From Hormiphora californensis (taxonomy: Eukaryota; Ctenophora; Tentaculata; Cydippida; Pleurobrachiidae), in the NCBI GenBank assembly GCA_020137815.1, contig CM035354.1, forward strand, positions 3,569,342-3,633,341: a stretch of DNA of 64,000 nucleotides, in the 5' to 3' direction. Numbering within the stretch: the stretch's first letter is position 1; each line of letters opens with the position of its first letter. The position numbers and the translations under genes were made by a program. This document shows, piece by piece, positions 24,757-37,200 of this stretch. The notes under the pieces are model-generated. The model made no database searches. It was not told the DNA's origin and saw only the letters and a program-made list of their open reading frames with translations.

Positions 24757-26087
24757 ATGCCGATGGAACCTCTGATAGTGGATCTGACTGCGGACAACCC
24801 AGTCATGGAAACCTCCTCCATCTGTATGGATTGTTTCAAGGAGGGATCAACTCGGCTCATGCTCACTAAAATCCCATACTTCAAGGAGATTATCATCAGT
24901 AGCTTTCTCTGCGAGTACTGTCACAATTCTAACAACTCAGTTCAACCTGCCAGCGAGTTCTCCGATAAAGGTGTCTCATACACCCTCACAGTCAACAATG
25001 ACAATGATCTAAACAGGCAGGTGATCAAGTCTGAGTTTGGGGTGATCACGATCCCCGAGCTGGATTTGGAGATCCCGCCCGAGTCCCAGAAGGGCTCCTC
25101 AAGCACCGTGGAGGGGTTTCTTACCAAGACACGAGATGGGATAAAGGAGAAACAAGAGGAACGGAGGGCAGTCGATCCAGCTCTAGCAGGACAGTTAGAC
25201 CAGTTTCTAGTGAGATTAGAAGCAGTTATCCAGGTAACCAAACCATTCACATTCATCGTTAGAGACCCAACAGGGAACAGTTTTGTTGAGAACCCCTCAG
25301 CACCGGCCCCTGATCCTGATTTGAAGGTGGAATACTTTGTGAGGACAAAAGATGATGAAGACGAGTTAGGGATCACAGATATTAGAGAAGGAGCAGCTGA
25401 ACAGGAGGCGGAGGAGGTGAGGGGTCCTGTGACGCAGAACGAACACACAGAGGTCATCACATTTGAGGCGCTATGTAATGCATGTGGTAAGGAGGCACAA
25501 TGCAATATGAAGGAGGTGTCAATCCCGTTCTTTAAGAATATCCTTACTGATGGCCAATGTGTGTGATCATTGTGGGTTTAGGGATAGTGAGGTAAAGAGT
25601 GCCGGAGGGATTAGCGAGAAGGGACAGAAGATCACCCTCGACCATGACTGAATCGGAGATGGATCTCAATAGGGATATCCTCAAATCTGAGACGGCCAGG
25701 ATAGAGATACCAGCCCTAGAGTTAGTGCTGACAAGTGGTGCGCTAGGAGGCCGGTTCACAACAATTGAGGGACTGCTTGGACAGATGAAGGATCAGTTAG
25801 TTTCAATCAACCCATTCGCGTTTGGAGACAGCTCTAAGTCATCGGGAAAAGGAGGTGTTGGGAAGTTTGGAGCCGTCATCCAGGGGATAGATGAGGTCAT
25901 CGAACAAGGTCGATTGGTTGATATTATCTTGGTAGACCCCGCTGGCAACAGCTACATACAGAACGTCTATGCACCTGATGACGATCCTAACCTGGCAGTA
26001 GAGGATTTCGACAGGACGGATGAGGATGATGATGATCTGGGGATCAAGCACATGAAAACGGAGGGATACGAGGAAGACAGTTCGTGA
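24757..26087 (+). CDS. ZPR1: Zinc finger protein ZPR1 with two frameshifts
   Basis: Known: ZPR1 has two zinc finger/alpha-beta repeats, binds eEF1A and acts in growth signalling and SMN-linked nuclear functions. Seen: repeat 1 has CMDC...CEYC with TRLMLTKIPYFKEIIISS between, then GVSYTL, IPELDLEIP, TVEGFL and DPTGNSFVENP. Repeat 2 has CNAC and CDHC, IPALELVL, TIEGLLGQM and DPAGNSYIQNVYAP, ending KTEGYEEDSS. The reading frame breaks twice. The first frame runs to a stop at 25566. Homology continues one base out of register from about 25546 (LMANVCDHCGFRDSEVKS) to about 25640, then shifts again into the frame ending at 26087. Both look like single extra bases. No intron is visible. It could be an intact gene with sequencing errors or a decaying copy. 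The start ATG at 24757 gives the expected N-terminus (MPMEPLIVDL). Confidence 0.85.
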
Positions 26088-26430
26088 CATGACGATATGA
26101 GTGTGTAGGAGCTAGTGAGTAGGAGAGTGAGAGAGATGAGAAAATCTAAAAAGCTGTGTGTGTTTTTAATGTAAAATGCTGGGTGATCCCGGATCCGGGG
26201 GTCCGGTGTTATAGCTATCATGGTGTCCGCTATCATTTGTTGTTATGACGGGTTTTTCCTTTAAGTTATTTGTTTTTGAAAGAAGTGTTTTATTTACAAA
26301 GACCCCTTCTTTTAGAACACCCTTTCCTGACTTCTCCTTAGAGAAACGCTCACTCCCCTACCATTCCTGATTCCCCCTCACACATCCCTAGACTCCAACG
26401 CTAATCCATCTCCTTCTTCTGTAGACCCCA
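26088..26430. other. Short intergenic spacer between ZPR1 and GUF1
   Basis: 343 bp with no coding. GGATCCGGG-type direct repeats occur near 26190. It presumably holds the ZPR1 polyadenylation site and the GUF1 promoter, but no motif decides this. Confidence 0.5.
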
Positions 26431-28375
26431 ATGCTACCCCGATGGAGGCGATACTCCAAGCGACCACTCCACACTCTCCTCTCTTCCTCCCGGTCCACCT
26501 CTTCAGACAGCAGCAGTTACAACCCAGATAGGATCAGAAACTTCTCAATAATAGCCCATGTAGACCACGGAAAGAGCACACTAGCAGACCGGCTGATTGA
26601 GGTAGGAGGAGTCCGGATAACTGACGCCCCACAACAGTTAGACAGCCTACAAGTTGAGAGGGAGAGGGGGATCACAGTTAAAGCCCAGAATGCCACACTC
26701 AGACATGTACACGAGGGGAAGGAGTACCTTCTGAATCTAATTGACACACCGGGACATGCAGATTTCAATCACGAAGTAACAAGATCACTGCTGCTGAGTG
26801 ATGGAGCTGTGTTGTTAGTAGATGCTTCTCAGGGTGTCCAAGCGCAGACAGTCAGTCACTTTTATACCGCGTTTGAGAGGGAGTTGGTGGTACTCGGGGC
26901 ACTAAATAAGATAGATATACCGCACGCTAACATACCAGCCTGTGAGATAGACATGGAGAGAATGTTTGATATCACAAATGTTACTCATCTCTCTGCTAAA
27001 ACTGGTCAGGGGGTAGGGGAACTGATGACCCGGGTTATAACTGAAATACCCCCACCGAAAGTGGACACTGACGCAGAGTTTCAGGGTTATCTACACGACT
27101 GTACCTATGGCGGTGGAATGGCAATTCTGACGATATTCGTCCGATCCGGCTCCCTATCTCAAAGAGATACAATTGTGACAGTCGGGACAGATAAGCAGTT
27201 TCAAATTAGGGAGATGGGTGTATTTCTACCCTCTCGCTCCCCCACTCCCTACCTCCACTCTGGACAAATGGGTTATGTGAAAATTAGGGTTCGTAGTGCT
27301 GCAGAGATAATAATAGGTGATACGATATGTCTCCCCAACTGTACGGTAAAACCAACTGTCACATCCGTCCCACAACCTAAAAGTTCCGTATTCTCTGGAG
27401 TATTCCCGGATGAAGGAACTGACTTTGGATCTCTCAAACTCGCTCTAGATAAACTATCACAATCTGATACCTCCCTCTCAGTCTCCCCCTCATCCCACCC
27501 CTCACTAGGCCGGGGTTGGACTCTTGGGTTCCTAGGGACGCTCCACAGGGAGGTATTCGCACAGAGGTTGCAGCAGGAGTTTGGGGAGAGTGTGATTCTA
27601 ACTAAACCCACCATTGTATACCGTGCTATAATGTCGTCCCATCGGGGTGATGAGGAGGAGAAAAGGTCGTTTAACTCTCCTGACGACATGCCTGATAAGT
27701 GCTTTGTGGAGTGTTACCAGGAGCCGGTAGTGGATGCTTCAATTGTTACACCTAACCAACATCTCGCTAAACTAATTTCACTTTGTCTATCGTGTAGAGG
27801 TAGGGAGCTGGAGTTAGCACAACTGAGTGATGATAGATCGCTTCTCAAGTACAGAATCCCTCTCGTCGAGACCGTGTCTGACTTCTCGTCCCATATCAAG
27901 AGACTGTCCAGTGGGTATGCTAGTTGTGATTTTGAGGATGCTGGCTATTGGGATTCGGACCTTGTCAAGATGGATGTGTTAATTAATAAGGAGGTTGTAC
28001 CTGGACTTTCTGTTATACTCAGGGAGGAACAGGTGAGATGTTACCATGCAGGTTACCATGGTTACCATGCAGGTTACCATGCAGTATTTGTTGATATAGA
28101 ATAGTCTTACTTTTTATAGCAGTTGGGCGTTTATTTACCCGCTATGGTTTGTATCCCTTATTAATCACTCATCACCCACTTTGCACTTCCCCAGGTTAGG
28201 GAAGAGGCACTGAGGACGGTGGGTGAGATAGCGGCCATGATTTCTCAAGAAATGTTCAAGATCGTTATACAGTGTGCAGTTGGTGGGAAAATTATAGGAC
28301 GCAAAGAAATAAAACCGGTATGAACCACTTTTTATTCCCCCTAGATTTCTCTCTTTCTCTCTCTCTTCTTCTCTC

Positions 28376-28458
<83 letters not shown>

Positions 28459-29089
28459 TTTTTATAAAAAGTCTTTGCGGGGTAGCAGACATATAAACGT
28501 TATAGTTTGCACTCTCTCTCTCGGGCGGGGCAGATTCTTTTGCGTAAGAACTGTCACCATATAACCACTGCTGCTGCTGCTGCTGTCAGTTATAACCACT
28601 TCCCTGCTACAGACACGCCCCAATATATAATCAAGATAGTGACCCACCATACCCATCAAATCAAGATAGTTTTTATACCATAATAGTATATACCTTTATA
28701 TTCAACTAGTAAAATGCAACATATTTTACCCCCATAAACTGTTTGACGCAAGACATAGTGGCAAGCAACTCACGGCCCTCCCTTCATGCCCACGAAGTTA
28801 CTGCTTAGTGATAAAATAAGGGCTTGGTCTCCTACACTATCATCAGTAAATCAGTATTCAGTAACACTGTTCTCCCCTTAGTGATAAATGACACTCGCTG
28901 CAACACCCTATGACACCCTGTGACACCCTATTCCCCCTATCTCAGTACATGACGGACGTGACGTCACGCCTTTACGGGGGTGATTTGTCAAGGAAAAAGA
29001 AGGTCCTGGAAAACAGGAGAATAGCGATGAAGAGTTTACAGGCACGAAGTAAAGTGAACATTCCGCGGGGGGTATTTAGAAGGTTCTGA
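26431..29089 (+). CDS. GUF1: Mitochondrial translation factor GUF1 (LepA/EF4)
   Basis: Three exons in phase 0: 26431-28032, 28195-28317 and 28946-29089, giving 622 residues. The role known for the family is a ribosome-dependent GTPase acting on mitochondrial ribosomes. Seen: an Arg/Ser-rich N-terminus of about 30 residues suited to mitochondrial import, G1 AHVDHGKST (42-50), switch II DTPGH (105-109), NKID (159-162), a domain II beta barrel, the LepA-specific [18 protein letters not shown] and [16 protein letters not shown], and a basic C-terminal domain ([13 protein letters not shown]) ending [11 protein letters not shown]. Length is near that of animal GUF1. Intron 2 holds a (CT)n tract (28349-28455) and the beginning of a segment that is duplicated at 33370-34046, so an intact second copy of the last exon lies downstream. 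Confidence 0.93.
28349..28455. repeat. (CT)n microsatellite in GUF1 intron 2
   Basis: About 50 CT units within the intron between 28318 and 28945. Confidence 0.95.
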
Positions 29090-29209
29090 GATGTATTGGG
29101 GTGTTTAGAAGATTAGCTGAGAGACAATTAATTGTATTTAGAACGGTTTAGAAGGTTCTGAGAGAAACTTAATTATTGGGGTTCTATGTAGATGATGTTG
29201 TTCTGTCTG
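28687..29209 (+). repeat. Segmental duplication copy 1 (GUF1 intron end and last exon)
   Basis: From TATATACCTTTATATTC to GATGTTGTTCTGTCTG this matches 33370-34046 almost base for base. Differences are a shorter CACCCTA-type microsatellite, a few substitutions and absence of a 109-bp MITE. Confidence 0.92.
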
Positions 29210-31389
29210 AAGAGGATGTTAATAGCCTTGTTGAGAAGTTATATGGAACGTTGCTAGTCCTGGTTGATAAGCACTGTCCAATGAAGAAGAGAAGGAAGAA
29301 AGAGAAGTATACACCATGGATGGATGAAGAGCTGCTAACCCTCCGGAGGAAGAAGCGGCGTGCTGAGAGAAAATGGAGAAAGGACAAGACTAAAGAGAAG
29401 CTGCAGCTAAGGGCCATGTATGTGGAACTAAGGTCAGCTTTCAACAAGATGGAGGTCAGAAAACGGTCAGAATACACCAGAAGAAATATTGAACTCTGTG
29501 GACGCGATCAAAAGAGGCTCAACCAACAACTGAGCAAGCTATTGGGTAACTCCAATGTTATCCTCCCAGATATGGTCAACCCGGAGAAACTAGCGACTGA
29601 GTTTGGAGAGTTTTTCAAGTCCAAGATTGATAAACTACAGAAGAAGATTGGTGACAAGATTGAAGAATTGGGTGAAAAGAAATCAACGGAGTCCGGTGCT
29701 TTTGAAGGAGAGACAGAAAGATTTGAGACGTTCAGTCTTATGACTGAAGATGAAGTGGCAAGCCTTGTTAAGAGCCTGCCGGATAAGTTCTGTGACCTGG
29801 ACCCTATCCCGACCTCTCTGCTGAAGCAGCTCCTCCCTACTCTACTACCAGTGCTTACCAAAATCGTGAACACTTCTTTGCAGAGTGGTGTATTCCCGTC
29901 AGGACTGAAAGAGGCTATTGTGAGGCCCACAATCAAGAATACATCTGGAGATGTGGACTCTCTTGCGAACTACAGACCAGTCTCGAATCTCAGTGTTCTG
30001 TCCAAGCTAGCGGAGAAAGCTGTTAATGTACAGCTAAATGAACATTTGGAGAAAAACGACCTGCGAGGTGAATGCCAATCTGGTTTTCGCCCCAACCACA
30101 GTTGTGAGACACATATGGTGCGAGTCGTTGATGATGTCCTTGGGGAAATGGACAGAGGAAATATTGTGGCAGTCGTTCAAATTGATCTTTCGGCTGCATT
30201 TGATACCATTGACCACCCTCAGCTTTTGAGGAGACTGGAGAAGCGGTTTGGAATTGGATCAACGGTACTCGAATGGTTCACTAGCTATCTCAATGACAGG
30301 AGCTATAAAGTTAAAATTGGAGATGCCCTCTCACCTAGGCTCTTTCTCAAATATGGAGTACCCCAAGGCTCTCTCCTTGGTCCTGTCCTCTTTGCCCTGT
30401 ATGTGGAACCACTAGAACCTATTGTAAAGAAGTATGGACTCACAATACGACTTTATGCAGACGATAGCACTATATACATCGGATTCTGCCCTGTGGAAGG
30501 CTGGACAGGTTCAAAGGAGACTATTGAGAAATGTTTGGAGGAGGTAAGAACGTGGATGATTGAAAACAGACTGATGGTTAATGAGGATAAAACTGAGTTT
30601 CTTATCCTGGGAAAGAAGAAGAAGATGGATATTGTACGTGAGGAGAGTGACCTGACTCTTGAGCTAAATGGGAACATCATTTCCCCCATGGACATGGCTG
30701 GAAAATCGGGAAAGACCCTTGGTGTCTATCTTGATGAACAAATGGATATGAAACGTCAAATCTCCATGGTCAAGAGGAATGCTGGAGTTACTATGAGGAA
30801 CCTCTGGCAGATCCGCCGATTTATTGATAAACCTCTACGTCTGATGCTTGCCTCCCAGCTGGTCATATCCAAAGTGGACTATTGCAATGCCCTGTATTTC
30901 AACCTACCGGCCTCTACCATCAAGCCGCTGAAAGGACTAATGAATCAAGTAATAAGATACATCCATGGAGTCAGAGAGAGGAAAGTTGATCTGGACCCCT
31001 TCTACCGTGATTCCCATATCCTTACGATTGAGAAGAGGATATTTTTCAAAATCTGTTTACTAGGGTACAAGATCTATTATGGAAGTGCCCCTCAGTACCT
31101 TCAGGATCTAGTGGAACATGATGAAAATACTGCAGTGCAGAAGTCTACTCGTCAGAGCTGTAAAGTAGACCATTACAAGTTAAAGCTACTTTCTGGAAAT
31201 GTGAAAGTGAGCAAACTGGGAAAAAGGAGAATATCCCAATATCTCCCCCATGTCTGGAACAACCTACCGGAGAACCTCAGAGACGCACCTTCAGAGGACT
31301 CCTTCCGTATTCGCCTGAAGACCTACCTGTTCGATGCTACTGTTACCTTCTCTGAAAGACCTTATTTGGTTTTCGACATCAGTCTTTAA
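29210..31389 (+). CDS. LINE ORF2: reverse transcriptase
   Basis: Open frame of about 726 residues from the element. The apurinic endonuclease domain is missing apart from a trailing linker with PWMDEELLTLRRKKRR. Reverse transcriptase motifs follow in order: NYRPVSNLSVLSKLAEK, QSGFRPNHSCETH, VQIDLSAAFDTIDH, YGVPQGSLLGPVLFALYVEPL, the catalytic box YADDS and the thumb. A C-terminal HVWNNLPENLR...F..RLKTYLF motif is typical of CR1/L2-type elements. The frame is uninterrupted, so insertion is probably recent, but the 5' truncation makes it non-autonomous. The first codons of the longer open frame (from 29176) are host sequence. Confidence 0.88.
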
Positions 31390-31736
31390 TAATTTCTTTT
31401 CGGTTATTCATTAGTCCCCGTTCTCACACGGTGACCCCTGCTGCTGCCACATAATTCTTTATAATCTAAGATACTATTCAGTTTATCATTTTTGTTATTA
31501 TTTTTTCTGATTATACTTGTCACCCACAGTCACCAAGTGTTGAGAGTTAATAAAGTCTACTATATATGTCAGTTATAAGTCACCAGTATGAGTTACCATT
31601 TACGACCTTTTGTCAACCAATATGTCAAGATAGGATGAGAGAACCGCTATGAATGGCAATTGCTCTTCGAACCAATCGAGAGTACTTGTCTATTTAGTCG
31701 GTATATAAATCCATTTTGTTGTTGTTGTTGTTGTTG
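29210..31736 (+). mobile_element. Non-LTR retrotransposon (CR1/L2-like), 5' truncated
   Basis: The element begins right after the duplicated host segment, at AAGAGGATGTTAATAGCC. It encodes a reverse transcriptase frame to 31389, then about 170 bp of 3'UTR with AATAAAG at about 31549. A further tail-like string CGGTATATAAATCC followed by (TTG)n at 31717-31736 may be its true 3' end or a second small retroelement. No flanking short target duplication was found. Confidence 0.75.
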
Positions 31737-31893
31737 AATAATGACCCCTTCTAAAGACATTTGAGCAAAAATTATGTCTAATCGGTTTTCGCACTCGATT
31801 TTGGGGGCTATTTTTAGAATTCGGTCAAAAACCCATTTTTTCACTTTGAAAGGCTGTCACCATGGACCAGATGGGTAGTTTGTCATTATTTAA

Positions 31894-32885
31894 GGCCAGA
31901 GGGGGGGGTCGACGGATTTTTTGGGGTGTTTTTTGAGGTATACGTTATATGAAAGCGCTGGGCAAGGCGGATCGATTAGAACAGACGTCATCGATGTTGC
32001 GCGCACCGTTTGGCCAAAATTTGGGGGTTAACATTTGGCCTATAATGGATGTTAACCCCTATAAATCAGGATTGGTGGGGTCTAGAACATCCATCATTGT
32101 ACCAAAGGCTTCGTCTTGTCTTGATACAACTTCCTGAAAAGTTTTATGTCGTTACTCCAACTACTTCTTGATTTTTTGGGGGTTTACAAAATATGCGGAA
32201 AAAGCCCTTTTTGCCTCTAATTTTGCTCTTTTTTGGGACATCCTGCCTCACTTCCTGAAATAACGGCTAGGACTCAGACCTTGCCGTTTGGCATAGTTGT
32301 TCTAGAGACCGTGTTCTTCAAATTTGATGTAGCGATTTTTGATTAAGGCCCCCGTTCAAAAATTATAGGGGTTAACATTAGTTTTGTCCATGAAAATTTT
32401 ATGTAAACCCCTATAATTTTTGAACGGGGGCCTTAATCAAAAATCGCTACATCAAATTTGAAGAACACGGTCTCTAGAACAACTATGCCAAACGGCAAGG
32501 TCTGAGTCCTAGCCGTTATTTCAGGAAGTGAGGCAGGATGTCCCAAAAAAGAGCAAAATTAGAGGCAAAAAGGGCTTTTTCCGCATATTTTGTAAACCCC
32601 CAAAAAATCAAGAAGTAGTTGGAGTAACGACATAAAACTTTTCAGGAAGTTGTATCAAGACAAGACGAAGCCTTTGGTACAATGATGGATGTTCTAGACC
32701 CCACCAATCCTGATTTATAGGGGTTAACATCCATTATAGGCCAAATGTTAACCCCCAAATTTTGGCCAAACGGTGCGCGCAACATCGATGACGTCTGTTC
32801 TAATCGATCCGCCTTGCCCAGCGCTTTCATATAACGTATACCTCAAAAAACACCCCAAAAAACCCGTCGACCCCCCCCTCTGGCC
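31894..32885. mobile_element. Foldback element, near-perfect arms, TTAA flanks
   Basis: A 992-bp palindrome with arms of about 470 bp. The ends are GGCCAGAGGGGGGGGTCG and CGACCCCCCCCTCTGGCC, each directly bordered by TTAA. The two arms are nearly identical over the hundreds of bases I compared. No protein is encoded; short mirrored frames in the arms are artefacts. TTAA borders suggest mobilisation by a piggyBac-type transposase (inference). Confidence 0.85.
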
Positions 32886-33667
32886 TTAAGGCTTAAATTG
32901 AGGTTTAGACTCTGCTCAACACGATCCTAAAGTTATCTGATGGTTTTGAACATCTTAGGTGACCTGAAATTCGAGTTTGAAAAAATCGCTCAAAAACGGG
33001 CGATTTTTCATGGATTTTTGTGTCATAATTGTTGCGATTTGTTGTCCTCCACTGAAATTCTGACACTTTTTCTGCAAAAAAACGATTGTTTGAGATGTCA
33101 ACTGATACAGTGGACTACTTCAGGACCAAAAAAATTCGTTTGCTTATCTTTGTGGTTGCTTTTCGACCACTTTTTGGGTAAGTGAGACGGCACCATGACC
33201 TATGACCATAAAATTCTTTATAGCGTTAGCACAAAATTTTTCCAGATCGCTAAAATGGTCGTTATGGGACCCAATTTCCATCAGGAACAAGGTCCTGTAA
33301 AAATTATATGGCTCCGATGAGCACAAAGCTTTAAAAAATGCTAGTGCAAATCATTATGGATCACCCTAATATATACCTTTATATTCAACTAGTAAAATGC
33401 AACATATTTTACCCCCATAAACTGTTTGACGCAAGACATAGTGGCAAGCAACTCACGGCCCTCCCTTCATGCCCACGAAGTTACTGCTTAGTGATAAAAT
33501 AAGGGCTTGGTCTCCTACACTATCATCAGTAAATCAGTATTCAGTAACACTGTTCTCCCCTTAGTGATAAATGACACTCGCTGTAACACCCTAAAACACC
33601 CTGTTTCCCCTATAACACCCTATAACACCCTCCAACACCCTATGACACCCTATTCCCCCTATCTCAG

Positions 33668-33811
33668 TACATGACGGACGTGACGTCACGCCTTTACGGG
33701 GGTGATTTGTCAAGGAAAAAGAAGGTCCTGGAAAACAGGAGAATAGCGATGAAGAGTTTACAGGCACGAAGTAAAGTGAACATTCCGCGTGGGGTATTTA
33801 GAAGGTTCTGA
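33668..33811 (+). pseudogene. GUF1: Duplicate GUF1 terminal exon
   Basis: Intact open exon copy with its splice acceptor, 4.7 kb downstream of the first. It could act as an alternative last exon if transcription read through the LINE; otherwise it is an orphan exon. The encoded residues look the same, from [14 protein letters not shown] to the stop. Confidence 0.7.
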
Positions 33812-33822
33812 GATGTATTGGG

Positions 33823-33931
33823 CAGGAACCGACCGAATCACGAAATACTGGTCCCTGATTGGCTAATAACCAGTCACGTGACCTAAATAACGAGCTCTGA
33901 TTGGTTGTTTACTTGGTTCGGTCGGTCCCTG
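33823..33931. mobile_element. 109-bp MITE, CAGGAACC family (copy with empty site)
   Basis: Ends CAGGAACCGACCGAA and TTCGGTCGGTCCCTG, flanked by GTATTGGG on both sides. The matching position in the other duplicate (about 29092-29099) has a single GTATTGGG and no element, a direct view of the pre-insertion site. Confidence 0.95.
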
Positions 33932-34297
33932 GTATTGGGGTGTTTAGAAGATTCTGAGAGACAATTAATTGTATTTAGAACGGTTTAGAAGGTTCTGAGA
34001 GAAACTTAATTATTGGGGTTCTATGTAGATGATGTTGTTCTGTCTGTTGTTTAATTTATTATGTTCGATGTTTTCTAGTCAGTACTACAGAGTACAGAGT
34101 ATTATTTTATACCTCAACTCACGAAAAAAGTAGTTTCTTTTCAGGTTTTCCAACCACATCTAGTAATACTAGTAGTATGTGTTTGCATTGGTAGGGGAAT
34201 CACTGGTTGATTAAAAGTTAAATAACGAAACCTCACCTCTATTATAATAGCTGATGGTAAACCTCAAATATATCGAATCAGCTACAACAAAACAGTC

Positions 34298-37200
34298 ATG
34301 CCAGAAGCCTGTGGAGCTGTCTCCTCTCTTCTACTGTTACTTGCTATTGCTGCAATAATAACAACTGGAGTTATATTCATTGACCCAATCGTTAAACACA
34401 GTAAGTCATAATAACAACTGGAGTTATATTCATTGACCCAATCGTTAAACACAGTAAGTCAGAGTTATCTAGTTACACTTGATAGTTTTAGTCAACTATT
34501 ATGTACTACTACTATACTACTACATCCTATAAATTAGTTAATTGATTAATTAAATTGTCAGATACAAAGATAAAGAACGGGTCATGTCGGGTGACTGGTA
34601 TCTCATGGGTAGAACAGAACAAGTGCTTTATAACATCTGAGAATCTGGAGTACTACATTCCAAAGCTTACTGCCATGTTTAGTGAAGCTGGCCAGGAGGA
34701 GGATTTCGCTAAGTTGCAGGAGATTACTGGGGTGTACGTGAATAATGAACAAATAGATATGGAAAATTTGGTAAGATTAGTTAGATAACTACTTATCTAC
34801 TTAAATAATTAGATAACTTAAATTTAACCCTTTGGGGACGATAAGCCCCCTGTCGACAGAATTCTCTAAAACTTTCTGGAGACACTTACTTTGAACCTAC
34901 TTAAACGTAGGAAAAGGAATTTTGGTTCTACCACCTGTATTTCTATTGGGTCACCTGTGACCCAAAACAGGAACTGAGATTTCGCAGCTATTTTGCCCCA
35001 TAACTCGAAAACCGTTCATTTTAGGCACTATGTTTCTTCATAACACTTATATAAACCCGGCCGTTCTGCACATTTTGAACACCCTATGGACCTCTCTATC
35101 TCATCCGTAGCCGATTTTAGAATTTCAAAATTGGTCGAGATGAAAAATTTTCTGAAGGAGCAGGGATCTCAAAAAAATTTTTATCGACTCCCTTGGATGT
35201 TGAGATAACAATGATGGAGTCGGTTAGTTTTGGACTTTTATCGGCGGCCATTCCTTTAGAAATGCTCGTAAAATGCAAATTTCTGTTTTAGCGTTAGGGG
35301 ACGATTGGGTCACAGGTGACCCAGCACTTTGAAGGCCTCTGAGAGGCACAAAATTTGCAATATCACCCTGAAACTTTACCCCGGAGTAAAATATACACTT
35401 TTTAGCCCTGTTTTCCGAAGTCGACGACTTCAGAGGCTCAAAACGACCTCAAAATGGTAGAAAAATGTATGTTTCAACCCTGGAAACAATTTAAAACTTT
35501 CAAACGTGGTCTAGAAAGACGCTAAATGGGTTCAAAGTATTGGGTCACCTGTGACCCAATCGTCTCCAAAGGGTTAAAACAAGCTTAGAAGTGGTTAGAA
35601 AGTTGCTCACTATTCCTCACAATTTATTAATTCTAGGCGACGATATTCGATAATGGTGAGGAGGATAGGTTAGTCAGTTGTAATGATCCAGAGGTACAAA
35701 CGGCTGTTTTTCTAAAACTTCTCGAAGAAGTCCCTGGCATTCACGTAAGAGAAAAGGAGAGAGGAAGAGTTTGTTATATAAGACAAGGAGAGAGGGAGAG
35801 TTTGTTATAAGAAACAAGGAGAGAGGGAGAGTTTGTTATACAAGACAAGGAGAGAGAAGAGAGTTTGTTATACAAGACAAGGGTCGGGGTGGGAGCGACA
35901 AGACAACCCACAAGGCATACCCGAAATAGGAGAGATGATAAATATCTAAACACAATACATGTATATTCCCACCACTACAGATTGTCGATAATGACACGAT
36001 TACACCTGGCACTAACTGGTTCCCCTGTTTCCTAAAGAAGGATGGACGGTACAAAAAGTTTGGACGGTCTAGATCTAAATACGATGTCATCGTACTAAAT
36101 CTAATTGTATGTGTAATTAATTATAGGCTTGAGCTTGAGCTTGAGCTTGAATTTAGAGTGATGAAATGCGATTCTTCTCTAATTAATTCTTGCTCAGATC
36201 ACTGAAAAATTATCCTATGTTCTAACAACACTCTAAAGATTGCATCGTTCCACCCTCTCTCTCTCCGCACACCCCAGAGGAGGGTTAGAACAATCTATAG
36301 ATTGTTTTGTACTGTTATAGACTGAAAGTACAGACTCTAATCATAGCGCTGGCAAGCGCCCGGGGCCCAATCCTCCCTCCCCCCAACCATCCTTCCCTTA
36401 AAAATGTCCATTTTCCAAGCATTCTTGCTTCCATTGAATGGAAAATCGAAATTGCGAAAAAAAATTTTTTTGAATTTTTTGAAAATTTTTGAAAATTTTG
36501 ACAGCGCTACTATACTTATTGTCTGAAATCGGCAATTTCAACTTTATTTTAGACAACCTTCCCGTTGTCCTACGAACTTGCCGCTTGGTAGTTCGTGTTG
36601 CCTTGACACCTAGAGCACACGTTCAAAATTTCATGCAAATCGGAGTTACGGTTTTTACGTTACAGAGGGTCGTATTTTAGACAAAATGTCCGTTTTTCGC
36701 GTCACGAACGACCGTAAAGTAACGACAATTTTGCGTACACAATAGAGGCCACAGTTTTAGAGCTATCACCATGAAACTTTGGGGGTCGATAGATCTAGTG
36801 GTGTACCTTGTATTAAAGCTTGGACAGAGAAAACGGACAGTCATAACAAAAGTTATGACTGTCTTAAGTTTTGTTTGGCGCTTAAGACGGCTTTCCCGTC
36901 GTTCTACCTATACGCCGTTTGGTACGTGGTGTTGCCTTGACATCTTGAACATACGTTAAAAATTTCAAGCAAATCCGAGTTACGGTTCTTCAGTTACAGG
37001 TATCTGACTGTATTTAGATTTAAGACGATTTTCAAAAAACCTAGAAAAGAGCAAATTAAACTACAAATCATGATTTTATCATATATATTTTGCCAACGTA
37101 TGTCAACTGCTGTATTTTCAGGTATAATTGGTAGTCATATCTAGATTTATGACTGTCTTAAATTTAAGACGATTTTAAAAAAAACCTAGAAAGAAGCGAT

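Larger units (their letters stand above)
33370..34046 (+). repeat. Segmental duplication copy 2 (includes GUF1 last exon copy)
   Basis: This copy repeats the GUF1 intron 2 end, the acceptor CTATCTCAG and the complete last exon (33668-33811, 47 codons plus stop). The exon differs from the functional one by one visible base (CGTGGG for CGGGGG). It contains an expanded CACCCTA-like stretch (33586-33655) and a 109-bp MITE. The sequence then continues into unique DNA where copy 1 meets the LINE. Confidence 0.9.

Noticed and set aside
31949-32830. Two identical 62-residue proteins on opposite strands
   Set aside because: They are the mirrored arms of the foldback element, not genes.
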